Source of the DNA: Rheum nobile
Lineage: Eukaryota; Streptophyta; Magnoliopsida; Caryophyllales; Polygonaceae
Assembly: GCA_027886185.1 (NCBI GenBank)
Contig: WOAB01000506.1
Location: 4,278,001-4,342,000, forward strand
Length of the DNA stretch: 64,000 nucleotides
Reading direction: 5' to 3'
This document shows positions 1 to 10,067 of this stretch, piece after piece; the stretch's first letter is position 1; each line of letters starts with the position of its first letter. The translations under genes and the position numbers were made by a program. The notes under the pieces were generated by a model, which had not been told where the DNA came from, made no database searches, and saw only the letters and a program-made list of their open reading frames with translations.

Positions 1-702
1 AGTTCAGAAAATAAGACCCCACCACGCCTAAGCCGAATAGACGGTGGTGACAGTGTGAGCATGGGAGAGACCTTTCTTTAAACAACTAAGTCTTCAAAGT
101 AATACCCCATATATATACTACCCCAAAATACTCCACAAAGTCGATGTGGGAGGAGTTTCCTTTTAAAACTTTCTGCACATTCAATAGAATACACCACACA
201 TGTGCCTCTACCACTGTTCCATTACCTTGTCATGGGGCTTGCTTCGCCGGTTTATATGTACGATATGAGGTTTGTTTGAATTTTCAAAAATAATAAAAAG
301 TTATATATTAAATTACAAAAAATTCTAATAAATTTTACCTTTAATACAAGATAATGATATATAATGCTATATCTTCAATATTTAAACACACCATTAATCT
401 CATAGGAAAGCTTTTTCTTGCCTTGTTTGGCCTACATAGGTTTTTGTTTATAATATATATTTTTTAAAATATATTTTTATAGGTTTCGATAAACGTGTAA
501 TAAATTTATTATATTTTTCACATTATTCATACTTCTTTTAATAAAATACACACATACTTTTAAAAACTATTTTTTACCAAACACACTTTTTTACAACCAT
601 ACTTTTCAACTACTTATCAATATAAAACTATTTATATACACTATCACCAAACAAACACTAATGTATATCGGTGCAACAATTAACTAATTGAACCCTAAGT
701 CC
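1..702. other. AT-rich intergenic DNA, nothing recognised
   Basis: AT-rich sequence with poly-A/T runs and no open frame worth calling. I see no terminal repeats or RNA gene here. The last eight bases (695-702, CTAAGTCC) are the left target-site copy of the adjoining MITE. Confidence 0.6.
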
Positions 703-1273
703 CAGTGGTGGAGCCACATGGGGCCCAGTGGGGGGTTGTAGCCCCCACAGGGTTTTTTTAAAAAATATTTTTTTTGTACTTTTTTTTTGTATTTTTATGT
801 ATTTCTTTTATGTATTTTTACTTTAAATCGGTATTTTTAATGTTATTTTTTCTAGAAGCTGTTTTTAATTATTTTTTTAGAGCTTACTAGTAATTTTTCA
901 AAATTATTAGTTAGCTTATGAAGAAAGTAGTTTTAGTTGAAGAAGTATTACGTTTTTTTTTTGTTTTTTTTGTGAAGTTAGTATCTTTTACATGTTGTAA
1001 GTTGGAACAATTACGGTTTAAAATATTTTCTGTATGAAAGGTCTCAAAAGTTGAATACACAATAATTGTTTGATTGCGTATATTCAGAAAGACTTAATAA
1101 AATCTATTTAGATTGAAGATATTTTTGTAAGATTTAATAATATGATACGTCTAAAGACTTTATCTAATTATAATCTTATGCGATTTCTTATATTTATTTA
1201 TATTATTTATTATTATAATAATAAATTATTTTAGCTCCCACTGGAGTAAAATCCTGCATCGCATCCGCCCCTG
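703..1273. mobile_element. hAT-like non-autonomous element (MITE)
   Basis: The 571-bp element starts CAGTGGTGGAGCC and ends with the complement of CAGGGGCGGATGC, which are imperfect terminal inverted repeats (9 of 13 match). It is flanked by an 8-bp near-duplication, CTAAGTCC at 695-702 and CTTAGTCC at 1274-1281 (7 of 8 match). An 8-bp target duplication with CAGxGG termini is typical of hAT superfamily elements. The interior is AT-rich and non-coding, so it would need transposase from elsewhere. The degenerate ends suggest an old copy. Confidence 0.65.
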
Positions 1274-1281
1274 CTTAGTCC

Positions 1282-2970
1282 CCACTCAGTTCAAAACTAA
1301 ATATAAAAGCAAAAATGGAATAAAATATAATTTATTTTGATATTACCGTCACTAGCTTAGTTCATATTCCGTGCACGGGGCTTGGGTAAAATATTATATA
1401 GATATTTTATTTAATTATTAAAAATATATTGATTTCACATGTTTTAAAAAATATCTAATTAGTGACAATATAATTAAATTAAGATAAGTATAATAATAAA
1501 AAGAAATCTCTATTAATAATAAATTAACAAAGATCGATGTGATTTCGTACATATATAATATGTTGAATTATGTCCTATACCTATAAATGAATGAATTAAA
1601 AGACAATTTGAACATAATATGGAAATCAAGATCAAATATGAATAATCGATATGTTGAAATGGAAATCAAGATTAAATCTAAAATATTTTATATAATAAAA
1701 AAATAATAAATTAATTTAATGATGTGGCAAGATTGGGAGTAGACATGTAATAATAAATAACGCACAATGTCGAAACAACAAGTAGTCTTGGCTATGTTTT
1801 ACTTTAGTATTATATAGTACATTAGACATTAATGCTTCAAACCAATCATATAAATGGACAACCTTGTAAATTTAGAAATATAAAGGTGTGACACATTAGT
1901 TAAAAGATATGATAATACATAGTCCCTTAAAACTATTTAAATTAATTTTGAAATAATGTTGTTCCACAAATAATAAATATCTACTTCAATTTTTTGAGAT
2001 ATTTGAATACCATTAATTAACGCAACATTTAAATTATTCTAGTATATATAATGTATCATTTAGATGAGATATTTATGATTAGATTGAATTTTAAATCTAG
2101 AAAAATTCAAAATAAAAAAAATGAATTTTGATTTGAATATAGTATTGACATATAAATATTAATTTAAAAAATGCATGAATTTTTATATGGATTTTAGTTT
2201 ATTAGGGAAGTTTTCATTGTAGATATCATAATTTTTAATTTTTTATATTATAAAAAAGGTTTTATTTACTCTCTTTGTTGTTTTGTTTTTATAGAAAGTC
2301 ATTATAACCAAATCTTTTGACATATCATACCGATTAGGTAAACTAAAAATAAGTAAGAAATTTCAAAAAAAAATTTAGGTTTATTTAAATTTTAAAAACC
2401 ATAAGCAAAAATAGAGGTTTACGAAATTGAAAGAAAAACTCAATCATAAATTTGATATCTTAAATTAGTTTTAGATATTGTATTTTCAATCTCTCATCGA
2501 ATATGTTTAAAGTATTTAAAAAAAAATAGTTATAACCAAAATTCACGATTTTCAATTTTCTATAACTTTTATTTAGTTTACAATCATATTTACACAAATA
2601 TGTGGCAATTAGTTACATCGATGCTTACCTCTATTTTCTATTACTTCTATTTAATTTTTTAATTTACCATTAATCTTTGTTGTTTAGATCTTCCAGTATA
2701 TGATATTCAATTAGTATCACTTTTTCAATATGCACAAGTACTTAAACTGTTGTATTTTGGATAATGGTTAATGTAGCTTTAAGGGATTTTTTGTCAATTA
2801 AAAGGTCTAAAGCCTTTATGGAGACAAACGTTGCGACAAACCAGAGATTCCAAGATGGTGATGTGGAAGAGAATGTGCAGATCGGCGCTCATTGGTGATG
2901 GCGTAGAATTGTTGATAAAGGGAGATCGACCGTGGAGGGAAAAGAGATCGACGCTCATAAGCGATGAGTT
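1282..2970. other. AT-rich intergenic DNA
   Basis: About 1.7 kb of strongly AT-rich sequence without a usable reading frame. The only feature noted is the self-complementary CCGTGCACGG at 1370-1379, followed by GGGTAAAATATT. This resembles the small GC hairpins near Helitron ends, but no matching TC start or CTRR end pair could be fixed, so it is not called. From about 2780 the composition becomes less AT-biased. Confidence 0.5.
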
Positions 2971-3138
2971 ATGAAAGAAGTGAAGGCAGGGGCAACGTGC
3001 GAGTTCGGTATTCTGGATAGTACTTTTGAAGAAGATTCACATGAGGATCAATCCAATTGCTTTATTCATTTTTTTTTGGCGAGAGGAGATCATTCCAATT
3101 CTGAGTCAACGAGTGATGTGGAAGTTTTAGATTTGTAA
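2971..3138 (+). CDS. small ORF, 55 aa, hypothetical
   Basis: ATG at 2971 to TAA at 3136-3138 encodes 55 residues. The middle and C-terminal parts are acidic (FEEDSHEDQSN, then SESTSDVEVLDL). It lies in a 350-bp patch (about 2790-3140) of more balanced base composition inside AT-rich DNA. That could be a captured gene fragment or an old exon, but I recognise no family. There is no sign of splicing or of a longer upstream frame. It may be chance. Confidence 0.2.
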   Translation: MKEVKAGATCEFGILDSTFEEDSHEDQSNCFIHFFLARGDHSNSESTSDVEVLDL

Positions 3139-3785
3139 TCTTTGTAATATTTGTAATTGATTTTTATTTTAATTAAGAAAAAATTAGTGCACGATTTAGG
3201 ATAATTTTTTTTGATATGTAATTAAATTTATTTTAAAAAGTGAAAAAGAAGAAGAAAATGACATGTGACATTTATAATAATAGGATGTCATATAGCATAG
3301 TTAGGTTCTAATTTAGTATATATATAATACATTAACCAAAATTCTACACTTGGCTATTGCCCCTTATTTTCTATACAAAGAATTGGCTTGTGGACCGTTG
3401 TGGATGTTGACCGTTCTAGTCAATTGGGTGTAAGAAAAACACCATTTATATATGAGGATGCATCGAATGAGAACAACTGGTTATTGGAAAACCGTAAAAT
3501 TGGATGTTTTCTTGAACACGATTAAAAATGGCACAACTGTATTTTATAAAAAAAAACGTGTAGTTTACGTGTTTAAAAGCTTGTGTTATGTGTTCATAAA
3601 TATTGTATTGTGTGATTATCAACTTATTGAAAACGTGAGTTCATCAATTTGTACTTTGTGTGCATACATTTTGTACTATATGGGCATAAACTTATTAAAA
3701 CGCGTGTTCAAAAATTTAGTACTACATGTTCATAAATGGTGTATTATGTGTTGTTCATCGTTTTTTTACGTGTTCATAAAACTTT
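3139..3785. other. intergenic DNA with GTGTTCATAAA-type repeats
   Basis: From about 3560 to 3800 the plus strand repeats variants of GTGTTCATAAA separated by short AT-rich spacers. The repeats keep a reading frame open by chance at 3452-3802. No protein family is recognisable and the composition is repeat-like, so no gene is called. Confidence 0.45.
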
Positions 3786-4278
3786 GTATTGTGTGTTCAT
3801 GAGAACGAGCGTTATCACAATTCAAATATAAGTGCACATTCTCACGCAAACCACGCCCTTCATAATTATATAGGGGTGGGATATGGTGCAAAATATAGCA
3901 ATAATAAAAATGTGGAGGTGCTCCAACCATTAGATGTGCAACATGGACGATTGAGATTAAAAGAAGAAACAAAAAAAAGATGAAAAAAAGAGAGGCGTTT
4001 TTATGTGATCTATCATTCTGTCGTCGATTTTTTCTATCATTTATCTTGTACTGCGTGTTTATGCGACGAGCATTATCACAATTCAAATATAAGCGCTCAT
4101 TCTCATGCGAACACGCTCTTCATAATTATATAGAGGTGAGTTTTGGTGCAAAATATTGCAATAGTAAAAATGCGGAGGTGCTCCGGCAATTAAATGTGCA
4201 ACATGGATGAGCGAGATTAAAAGAAGAAAGAAAACAAAAGATGAAAAGAGGCGCACTTTTCTGTCATCTATCTTTCAC
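3786..4278. repeat. tandem duplication, ~261-bp unit, two copies
   Basis: Copy 1 begins near 3786 and copy 2 near 4047, with matched positions 261 bases apart. Shared blocks include TTATCACAATTCAAATATAAG, read at 3812 and 4073 allowing for edges, then TTCATAATTATATAG, GGAGGTGCTCC, and ATGTGCAACATGGA with AGATTAAAAGAAGAAA. The copies differ by scattered substitutions and short indels, so the duplication is not recent. No coding function is supported. Confidence 0.75.
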
Positions 4279-4422
4279 TTTTAGAATTAAATCACCAGAT
4301 TTCACACCTTCCCCCCAGTCTCTCTTTCTCTCTTAAACCCTCAATTTTACATACCTCTTTCTTCATCTATCGAGATCTCCATTAAAATTCCACACAAAAA
4401 CATCACACAATACCTCCAAATA

Positions 4423-4512
4423 ATGATCTTTGTTGTCCTTGTCTACCTACTTCTGTTAGCGTTTCTTGTTTATCAACTTGAAAGAAAAACATTCAATAGG
4501 GAGATAAGTTAA
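4423..4512 (+). CDS. micro-ORF, 29 aa, hydrophobic
   Basis: ATG at 4423 to TAA at 4510-4512 encodes 29 residues. A hydrophobic stretch (about residues 2-17, mostly Leu/Val/Phe/Tyr) is followed by a basic tail (ERKTFNREIS). It sits after a pyrimidine-rich tract at 4300-4400 that looks like a plant 5' leader, and a GGTAAAA donor-like site follows at about 4545. The arrangement resembles the start of an old gene or a leader peptide, but nothing downstream confirms it. Confidence 0.15.
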   Translation: MIFVVLVYLLLLAFLVYQLERKTFNREIS

Positions 4513-5437
4513 TATCGCTTAACAAACAACGACGCGCAACAAAGGTAAAAATTTGTCTTCTACTACTTCGTTTGTACTTTTAATTGTTTCAATTTTGCAA
4601 TTGCTTGAAACAACTGAATTTATGGTGTTAAAGATATTTTCAGGATTCATAGTTAGGTTCAAAAATCAAAAGCTTGTAATGAACTATTGTGGTAACATAA
4701 AATGTGAAAAAAATGAAGGGAAAAAAAGTTAGAGTTTCAATGGTTCATAAGTATGTTGAATCTAATCTGTTGTACAAAGTTTTTGATTTTCTAGATTCAA
4801 AATGTTTTAAGGTTCATATCAAGTCAATAGATTGAGTGGACGATTGAGTTCATCTACTACTTTGAATGTTCATGTAAATTCCTCTAAGATTCATATTTAG
4901 TCTTTTTGAAAAATATTTATGTTCTTTTTTCATGTTTTGTGCACCATATAAAATACTAAGGGTTCATGTGTTACTTGTCCAAATAATTATTTTTTTCATA
5001 GCCTATTAGCTTAAATGGCAGAGCAATGTGTTGGTACATATGGATGTGGGTTTGAATCCCTCATAGGATACATAACGTGCATGTGAAAAGTCTCAATTCA
5101 AGGTCGGCTTCACTTGTATCTTGATCAAGTTCATACATATTCTCTCAAGGTTCATATTTATTTTTTTGAAAACGTTCGTGCGTGTTTTCCATTCTAAGTG
5201 AAACATAGGAATATCTGTTGTGTGTGAATGTTCACATATAGTCCCATAATGTTCATATATAGTACTTTGAGCAAGTCCATGTTTCAGATTTACTTTTTCT
5301 TGGTTCATAGAAACACTATTTTGGGGTTCATATGATACATGTTAATGTTCATATATAGTAATCTAAGGTTCATACTTATTCTTATAAATTTTCATACCCA
5401 AATTCCACACATCCCACCAAATGTTCATATGTTACAT
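4513..5437. repeat. dispersed GTTCATA-rich repeat region
   Basis: The plus strand carries many short copies of GGTTCATAT, GTTCATGT and TTCATATATAGT at irregular spacing, continuing past the hAT-like element at 7433-7480. That element therefore inserted into a pre-existing GTTCATA-rich block. The spacing is too irregular for a satellite. No gene is seen. Confidence 0.5.
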
Positions 5438-5699
5438 TAGAGCTGGACAAAACCGAACCTGAACCGGTGAACCGGACCGAGTCAAACCCTGGACCGGAAC
5501 TGGACAGGCGGTTCAAGGTCCCGTCGGTTCAGGTTCTGGTTCAAGGCTTGGTTGAACCACCGGTTAACCAACGGTTCAATCGCAAAAAAAAACTAAAAAA
5601 AGAAAAGAAATATCCATTAAAACCCAAAAACCCTAAACCCCCCTAAAACTATAAACCCTAAAACTATAAACCCTAAGGTCCTACATCCTACATTAGTAA

Positions 5700-7110
5700 C
5701 ATTACCCTTTAAATCTTAAAAAAGCTACAAAAATCATAAACACATTAAAAAATGTTTAAATAATTAAATATAAAAAAACCTAACCATAAACCATAAACTA
5801 TACAAAACCTTAAAATACAAACCATTAACCCTAAAACTATAAACCCTAACCTAAATCGTATAATGTTACATTACCCTTTAAATCTTAAAAAAAGCTACAA
5901 AAATCATAAACACATTAAAAAATGTTCAAATAATTAAATATAAAAAAACCTAAACCATAAACTATACAAAACCTTAAAATACAAACCCTTAACCCTAAAA
6001 CTATAAAGCCTAACCTAAATCATATAATGTTACATTACCCTTTAAATCTTAAAAATGCTACAAAAATCATAAGCACATTAAAAAACATTCAAATAATTAA
6101 ATATCAAAAAAACCTAACCATAAACCATAAACTCTACAAACCCTTAAAATACAAACCCTAACCTAAATCATGTAATGTTACAATACCCTTTAAATCTTAA
6201 ACAAGCTACAAAAATCACAAACACAATAAAAAATGTTCAAATAATTAAATATAAAAAAACCTAACCATAAACTCTACAAAACCTTAAAATACAAACCCTT
6301 AATCCTAAACAATAAACCCTAATCTAGAGTTTTAAATCCTACATTACCCTTTAAATCTTAAAAAAGCTACAAAAATCATAAACACAATAAAAAACGTTCA
6401 AATATATAAATATTAAAAAAAACATAACCATAAACCATAAACTCTACAAAATCTTATTATACAAACCCTTAACCCTAAACTATAAATCCTAACCTAGAGT
6501 CCTAAATCCTACATTACCTTTTAAATCTTAAAAAAGCTACAAAAATCATAAACACATTAAAAAACGTTCAAATAATTAAATATAAAAAATCTACCCATAA
6601 ACCATAAAGTCTACAAAATCTTAAAATACAAACCCTTAACCCTAAACTATAAACCCTAACCTAGAGTCCTAAATCCTACATTACCCTTTAAACCTTAAAA
6701 AAAGCTACAAAAATCATAAATACATTAAAAAACATTCAAATAATTAAATATAAACAAATCTAACCATAAACCATAAACTCTACAAAACCTTAAAATACAA
6801 ACCCTTAACCCTAAACTATAAACCCTAACCTAGAGTCCTAAATCATACATTACCCTTTAAACCTTAAAAAAAGCTACAAAAAGGGTGCTACTTTGCGCAC
6901 CCCACTAATTTCTTTATACACGGTGTACAAAGAAATTGTGGGGGTGTATCGAGATCGTCCTTACAAAAATCATAAACACATGAAAAATGTTCAAATAATT
7001 AAATATAAAAACCTTACCATAAACTCGACAAAACCTTAAAATACAAACCCTTAACCCTAAAACTATAAACCCTAACCTAAATCATAGAATGTTACAATGC
7101 CCTTTAAATT
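5700..7110. repeat. tandem array of ~165-bp units, about nine copies
   Basis: A landmark in each unit, TTACCCTTTAAAtCTT, occurs near 5702, 5871, 6035, 6184, 6344, 6514, 6681, 6850 and 7098, giving periods of 149-170 bp; the last interval is longer because of a nested MITE. Each unit also has AAAGCTACAAAAATCATAAA and runs of CCCTAAAC and ATAAACCCTAA. The array lies wholly inside the hAT-like element and is non-coding. Expansion probably happened inside the transposon. Confidence 0.8.
6883..6961. mobile_element. 79-bp hairpin MITE nested in the tandem array
   Basis: The insert interrupts one unit of the ~165-bp array and is flanked by a perfect 8-bp duplication, TACAAAAA at 6875-6882 and 6962-6969. 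Its halves are inverted: CACCCCAC-TAATTTCTTT on the left faces AAAGAAATT-GTGGGGGTG on the right around a short centre, so the single strand folds into a long hairpin. The size, palindromic form and 8-bp duplication fit a hAT-type MITE. The perfect duplication suggests it is younger than its host array. Confidence 0.8.
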
Positions 7111-7432
7111 TTAAAAAAGCTTCAAAAATCATAAACACATTAAAACACGTTCAAATAATTAAATTAAAAAAAACCTAAACCATAAACCCTAAACTCTACA
7201 AAACCTTAAAATAAAAACCCTTAACCCTAAAAACCCTTTTTTTTTTGAACCGGGTTCCGAACCGGAATCGGAACCGGGTTTCAAACCAGCGGGAAACCAC
7301 CCAAACCTGAACCGAACCGGAATCGGACCGCCAGTTTCGGGGAGTTGCCTGTTCAGATTCAAGGAAACCTTGAACCAGCGGTTCATGAACCGGAACTGGC
7401 GGTTCATGAACCGTGTCCAGCTCTAGTTACAT

Positions 7433-9209
7433 GTCAATGTTCATATATAGTCATCTCAGGTTTATATTTGTTAGGCAAAAATTGTTAAAAGAAAACAACA
7501 ATACACAAATACAACTTATTTAGTTTTTTAAGTTCGAACCCTATTTGTATATCCTTACAATTCTAATAATATAGATACGTTGGAGATTTTAGGTTTTTTA
7601 AATGTATTGGGCTGCACCCGGATTTTAGCGGGTTGCCTACGTACCTTCTTAAGAAGGATCAAGCCTTATGTAGTTTCGAGTTTTTAACTTGGATTTAGTT
7701 TTGAGAATTTAGGGTTTGATTTACATGCATCAGAGGTTGAAGTCTAAACCCACCTTCTAGGAAGGGTTGCCCAAACTTCGAACCAACTATCATATGCATG
7801 TGTTTTAGTTATTTTCATGCATCACCGAAATAACTTAAACCCAATCTTTCATCACTTTCTGAAGAGCAAAGGAAAAGTTTAATCCTTCCCCATGTACTCT
7901 TTAGAGCAAGGATGTATAATAAGGTTAATTAACCATCATATTAATTAATGAAATGTTATCCTTATTGTTTAAGCATATATTGTATGCCATTTTCTTTTGA
8001 TGAAAGATTTCAACAAACCAAATTTTGCAGAGGAGAGAGTGCATTCAACTTTCTTCGTTCATTTATTATGCACATTTCTTGTATATGGCTTTGTAATGAT
8101 TTATGGAAATAACTAGAACCCAAGTTGAACCAAATTTGTATCCGAGAATGGATATATGAAAGCATTCTCTACTTATATATTTAGTTTAGGTTCTACGATC
8201 TCGTAACCATTTTTTTTAACACAATCGGGTGTTTGAATTCGATCTGTTTGAATTTTCACAATTAGGAGATTTTTGTTTGGTGGCTAGATCCGTTTGAATT
8301 CTGACCACAACAATTTTATATGTAGCATTCGGATCCGTTTGATTCCTCACAACTACGGGATTTTGAGTGGTGGTTCGATCCATTTGAATCTTCACCACTA
8401 TGAGTTTATATGTAGCTTTAGGATCCGTTTCCTTGTAACTTTGGGACTTCTTGTAGTGGCAAAACAATATGTTTCAAACCAACTACGGATCTTCGATGTA
8501 GAGGCAAAACTAAGCGTTTCGAGCCAACAACGGATCTTGGATGTAGCGGCGAAACTATACGTTTTGAGCCAACTACGAGTCTTCGATGTAGCGGCGAAAC
8601 TAAGCGTTTCAAGCCAAGTACGAGTTCGATCTTTATTAGCTATGAGAAATTTGAACAAAGAAAAGAGATATATACCGAAATTGACGTCGATCTTGTTCAC
8701 GGTACAACACTTCAGTTGACTCCTCTATTTCTTATGCTCTCACGGCTAGTTATAAGTACTTATCTCTTCTTGTGATTTGTGAGCTAAGACCCAAAATAAA
8801 CTGAAGACCCTCTCTGATTTTTTTCTATCTTGAACTCTTGTTTCTTTTGAGCTTTTTTTTGGAATTCAAGTCTCCACCTTTCCTGCAAATATGCTATATA
8901 AAGCTGCTAAAAAAATCCCATCATTTAAAGCCTTTGACTACTCAATTTTAACAGAAGAAACGAAAGGCCAACATGCCGTTTAATGACCAATTTAACGGCT
9001 ACAGTATTGAGGTGTTATGAATGTGTACTAATTGATAGATATCCATTGGAATAATGGAAGAATGCCGTAATGACAATTTTCCTATCATCATTTTCATCCC
9101 TTAACTCAGCCGTTATGAACATGAAGTATATGGCCAATATAAAGGGCATTTGAAACTTGCCGATCAAGCCAAATTAAGTGCATTAACTTTTGGTAATTAG
9201 AGTCATTTT
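7433..9209. other. unidentified repeat-derived region left of the Tat element
   Basis: No protein-coding gene is supported here. The perfect 14-bp palindrome CCTTCTTAAGAAGG lies at 7644-7657 in a context (GTTGCCTACGTACC before, ATCAAGCC after) that I associate with the U5 part of plant LTRs, so this may include an old LTR. A 45-bp tandem array follows at 8230-8632. From 8730 to 9209 the sequence has a TATATAAAGC at about 8892 and AT-rich DNA up to the LTR at 9210. Confidence 0.4.
8230..8632. repeat. degenerate ~45-bp tandem array
   Basis: The last part is clean: GTTTCAAACC, GTTTCGAGCC, GTTTTGAGCC and GTTTCAAGCC begin at 8471, 8516, 8561 and 8606, exactly 45 bp apart, each followed by a variant of AACTACGGATCTTCGATGTAG. 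To the left, GATCCGTTTGAA-like blocks recur at about 8239, 8287, 8331, 8377 and 8421 (44-48 bp apart), which looks like the same array decayed. Because 45 is a multiple of three, frames stay open on both strands. I do not read this as a gene. Confidence 0.7.
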
Positions 9210-9715
9210 TGTTTTGGGGCGAAAAGATCGAACCGACCTGGATCGCCTTAAGAAAGGCAACTAGACAACTACAAAATTGATTATATCTGAATGATCCAAA
9301 TCAAGCAAGGAACTAAACGAAATAAGATTAAACAGATGCAAAGATTAGCTTATCTCCTTTGAATAAGAGATTGGTCGAATCGAATGATCTAATCGTCGGT
9401 CGCTTGAAGATTGAAATAAAGAATCAAACTTAGAGAACAACCGTAACAGAGCGAGAGAATTGCAAATGATAGCTGGTATTAGTGATAATGATCGTGTCTT
9501 TACAAGAGAAAGATTAACTCCTTTTATACATAATTTACAAGACTCAACTAATCTATCCGTTGTCGTCCGAGTTTTAAGGGATTCGTCAAGTGGTTGCTCT
9601 AGCCGTCCGATATTCGCTCAACCGTCTCAACGTTCTTCTTTCTCCAGATCGTGGCCCAACTTGTTTACTTATCTGGGCCGGCTTGATGGACAACCAACAA
9701 TTTCTGAGCCCAACA
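9210..9715 (-). repeat. 3' LTR of element C (506 bp)
   Basis: Starts TGTTTTGGGGC and ends GAGCCCAACA, so TG...CA ends on either strand. The same sequence recurs at 33593-33989, 58409-58910, 60312-60817 and 62335-62792; the complete copy at 60312 is also 506 bp. In the minus-strand sense it is the 3' LTR, and the flanking interior (9716-9730) holds the short purine tract TTGGGGCTAT. The five bases on the left (9205-9209, ATTTT) would be the target duplication, but the partner at the 5' end of C is lost. Confidence 0.9.
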
Positions 9716-10067
9716 ATAGCCCCAAGATCAAAGTGGGCCGGAGGAAGTGAAGTGGTTTCTGACGAGACGGTTTGATCTTTAGTCTGGTGAAAATCTCTTC
9801 CCGATTCTTCTGCAAATCACAGACTATCATGGCGCTTCGTGAGTGGCCCAATGTTTTGACCACAGAGGAGGCGGTTTTACTGTGTTAAATAACCTTCAAT
9901 CGGCTATCTTATCACCACAGAGCCTCACGTCCTTGTCAAGGTAATTTCCCCTTTTTCAAATTTTTACTCTTCTTCTCCTTTCGTTGGTTCCATGGCGTCT
10001 TCAAGGTCTAGGAGTAGAATCGCGTCTGGTGATCCTTCCGAAGATGAGAGTGCTTTCACCCCTTTAG

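Larger units (their letters stand above)
5438..7425. mobile_element. non-autonomous hAT-like element, ~2.0 kb
   Basis: The ends are an 11-bp perfect inverted repeat, TAGAGCTGGAC at 5438-5448 and GTCCAGCTCTA at 7415-7425, flanked by direct repeats GTTACAT at 5431-5437 and 7426-7432. Beyond the ends lie about 150-180 bp of GAACCGG/CCGGTTC-rich subterminal sequence, a usual hAT pattern of repeated transposase-binding motifs. The centre carries no transposase and is taken over by a ~165-bp tandem array. The visible duplication is 7 bp where hAT normally gives 8 bp, so one base may have changed. Confidence 0.7.

Noticed and set aside
1340..1400. Helitron terminus suggested by CCGTGCACGG followed by an AT-rich tail
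   Set aside because: No TC start or CTRR end with an A/T insertion site could be paired with it.
3452..3802. 116-codon open frame
   Set aside because: Built from repeated GTGTTCATAAA-like motifs. Unusual Cys/Tyr/Lys-rich product with no recognisable domain.
5600..7200. Interstitial telomere sequence (CCCTAAA)
   Set aside because: CCCTAAAC occurs once or twice per ~165-bp unit, interrupted by other sequence, and never as an uninterrupted heptamer array.
7189..7407. 72-codon minus-strand frame
   Set aside because: Lies in the CCGG-rich subterminal repeat of the hAT-like element. Composition-driven.
8294..8719. 141-codon plus-strand frame with a 15-residue repeat
   Set aside because: Explained by the 45-bp array. 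The minus strand is equally open, and the non-repeat ends show no family.
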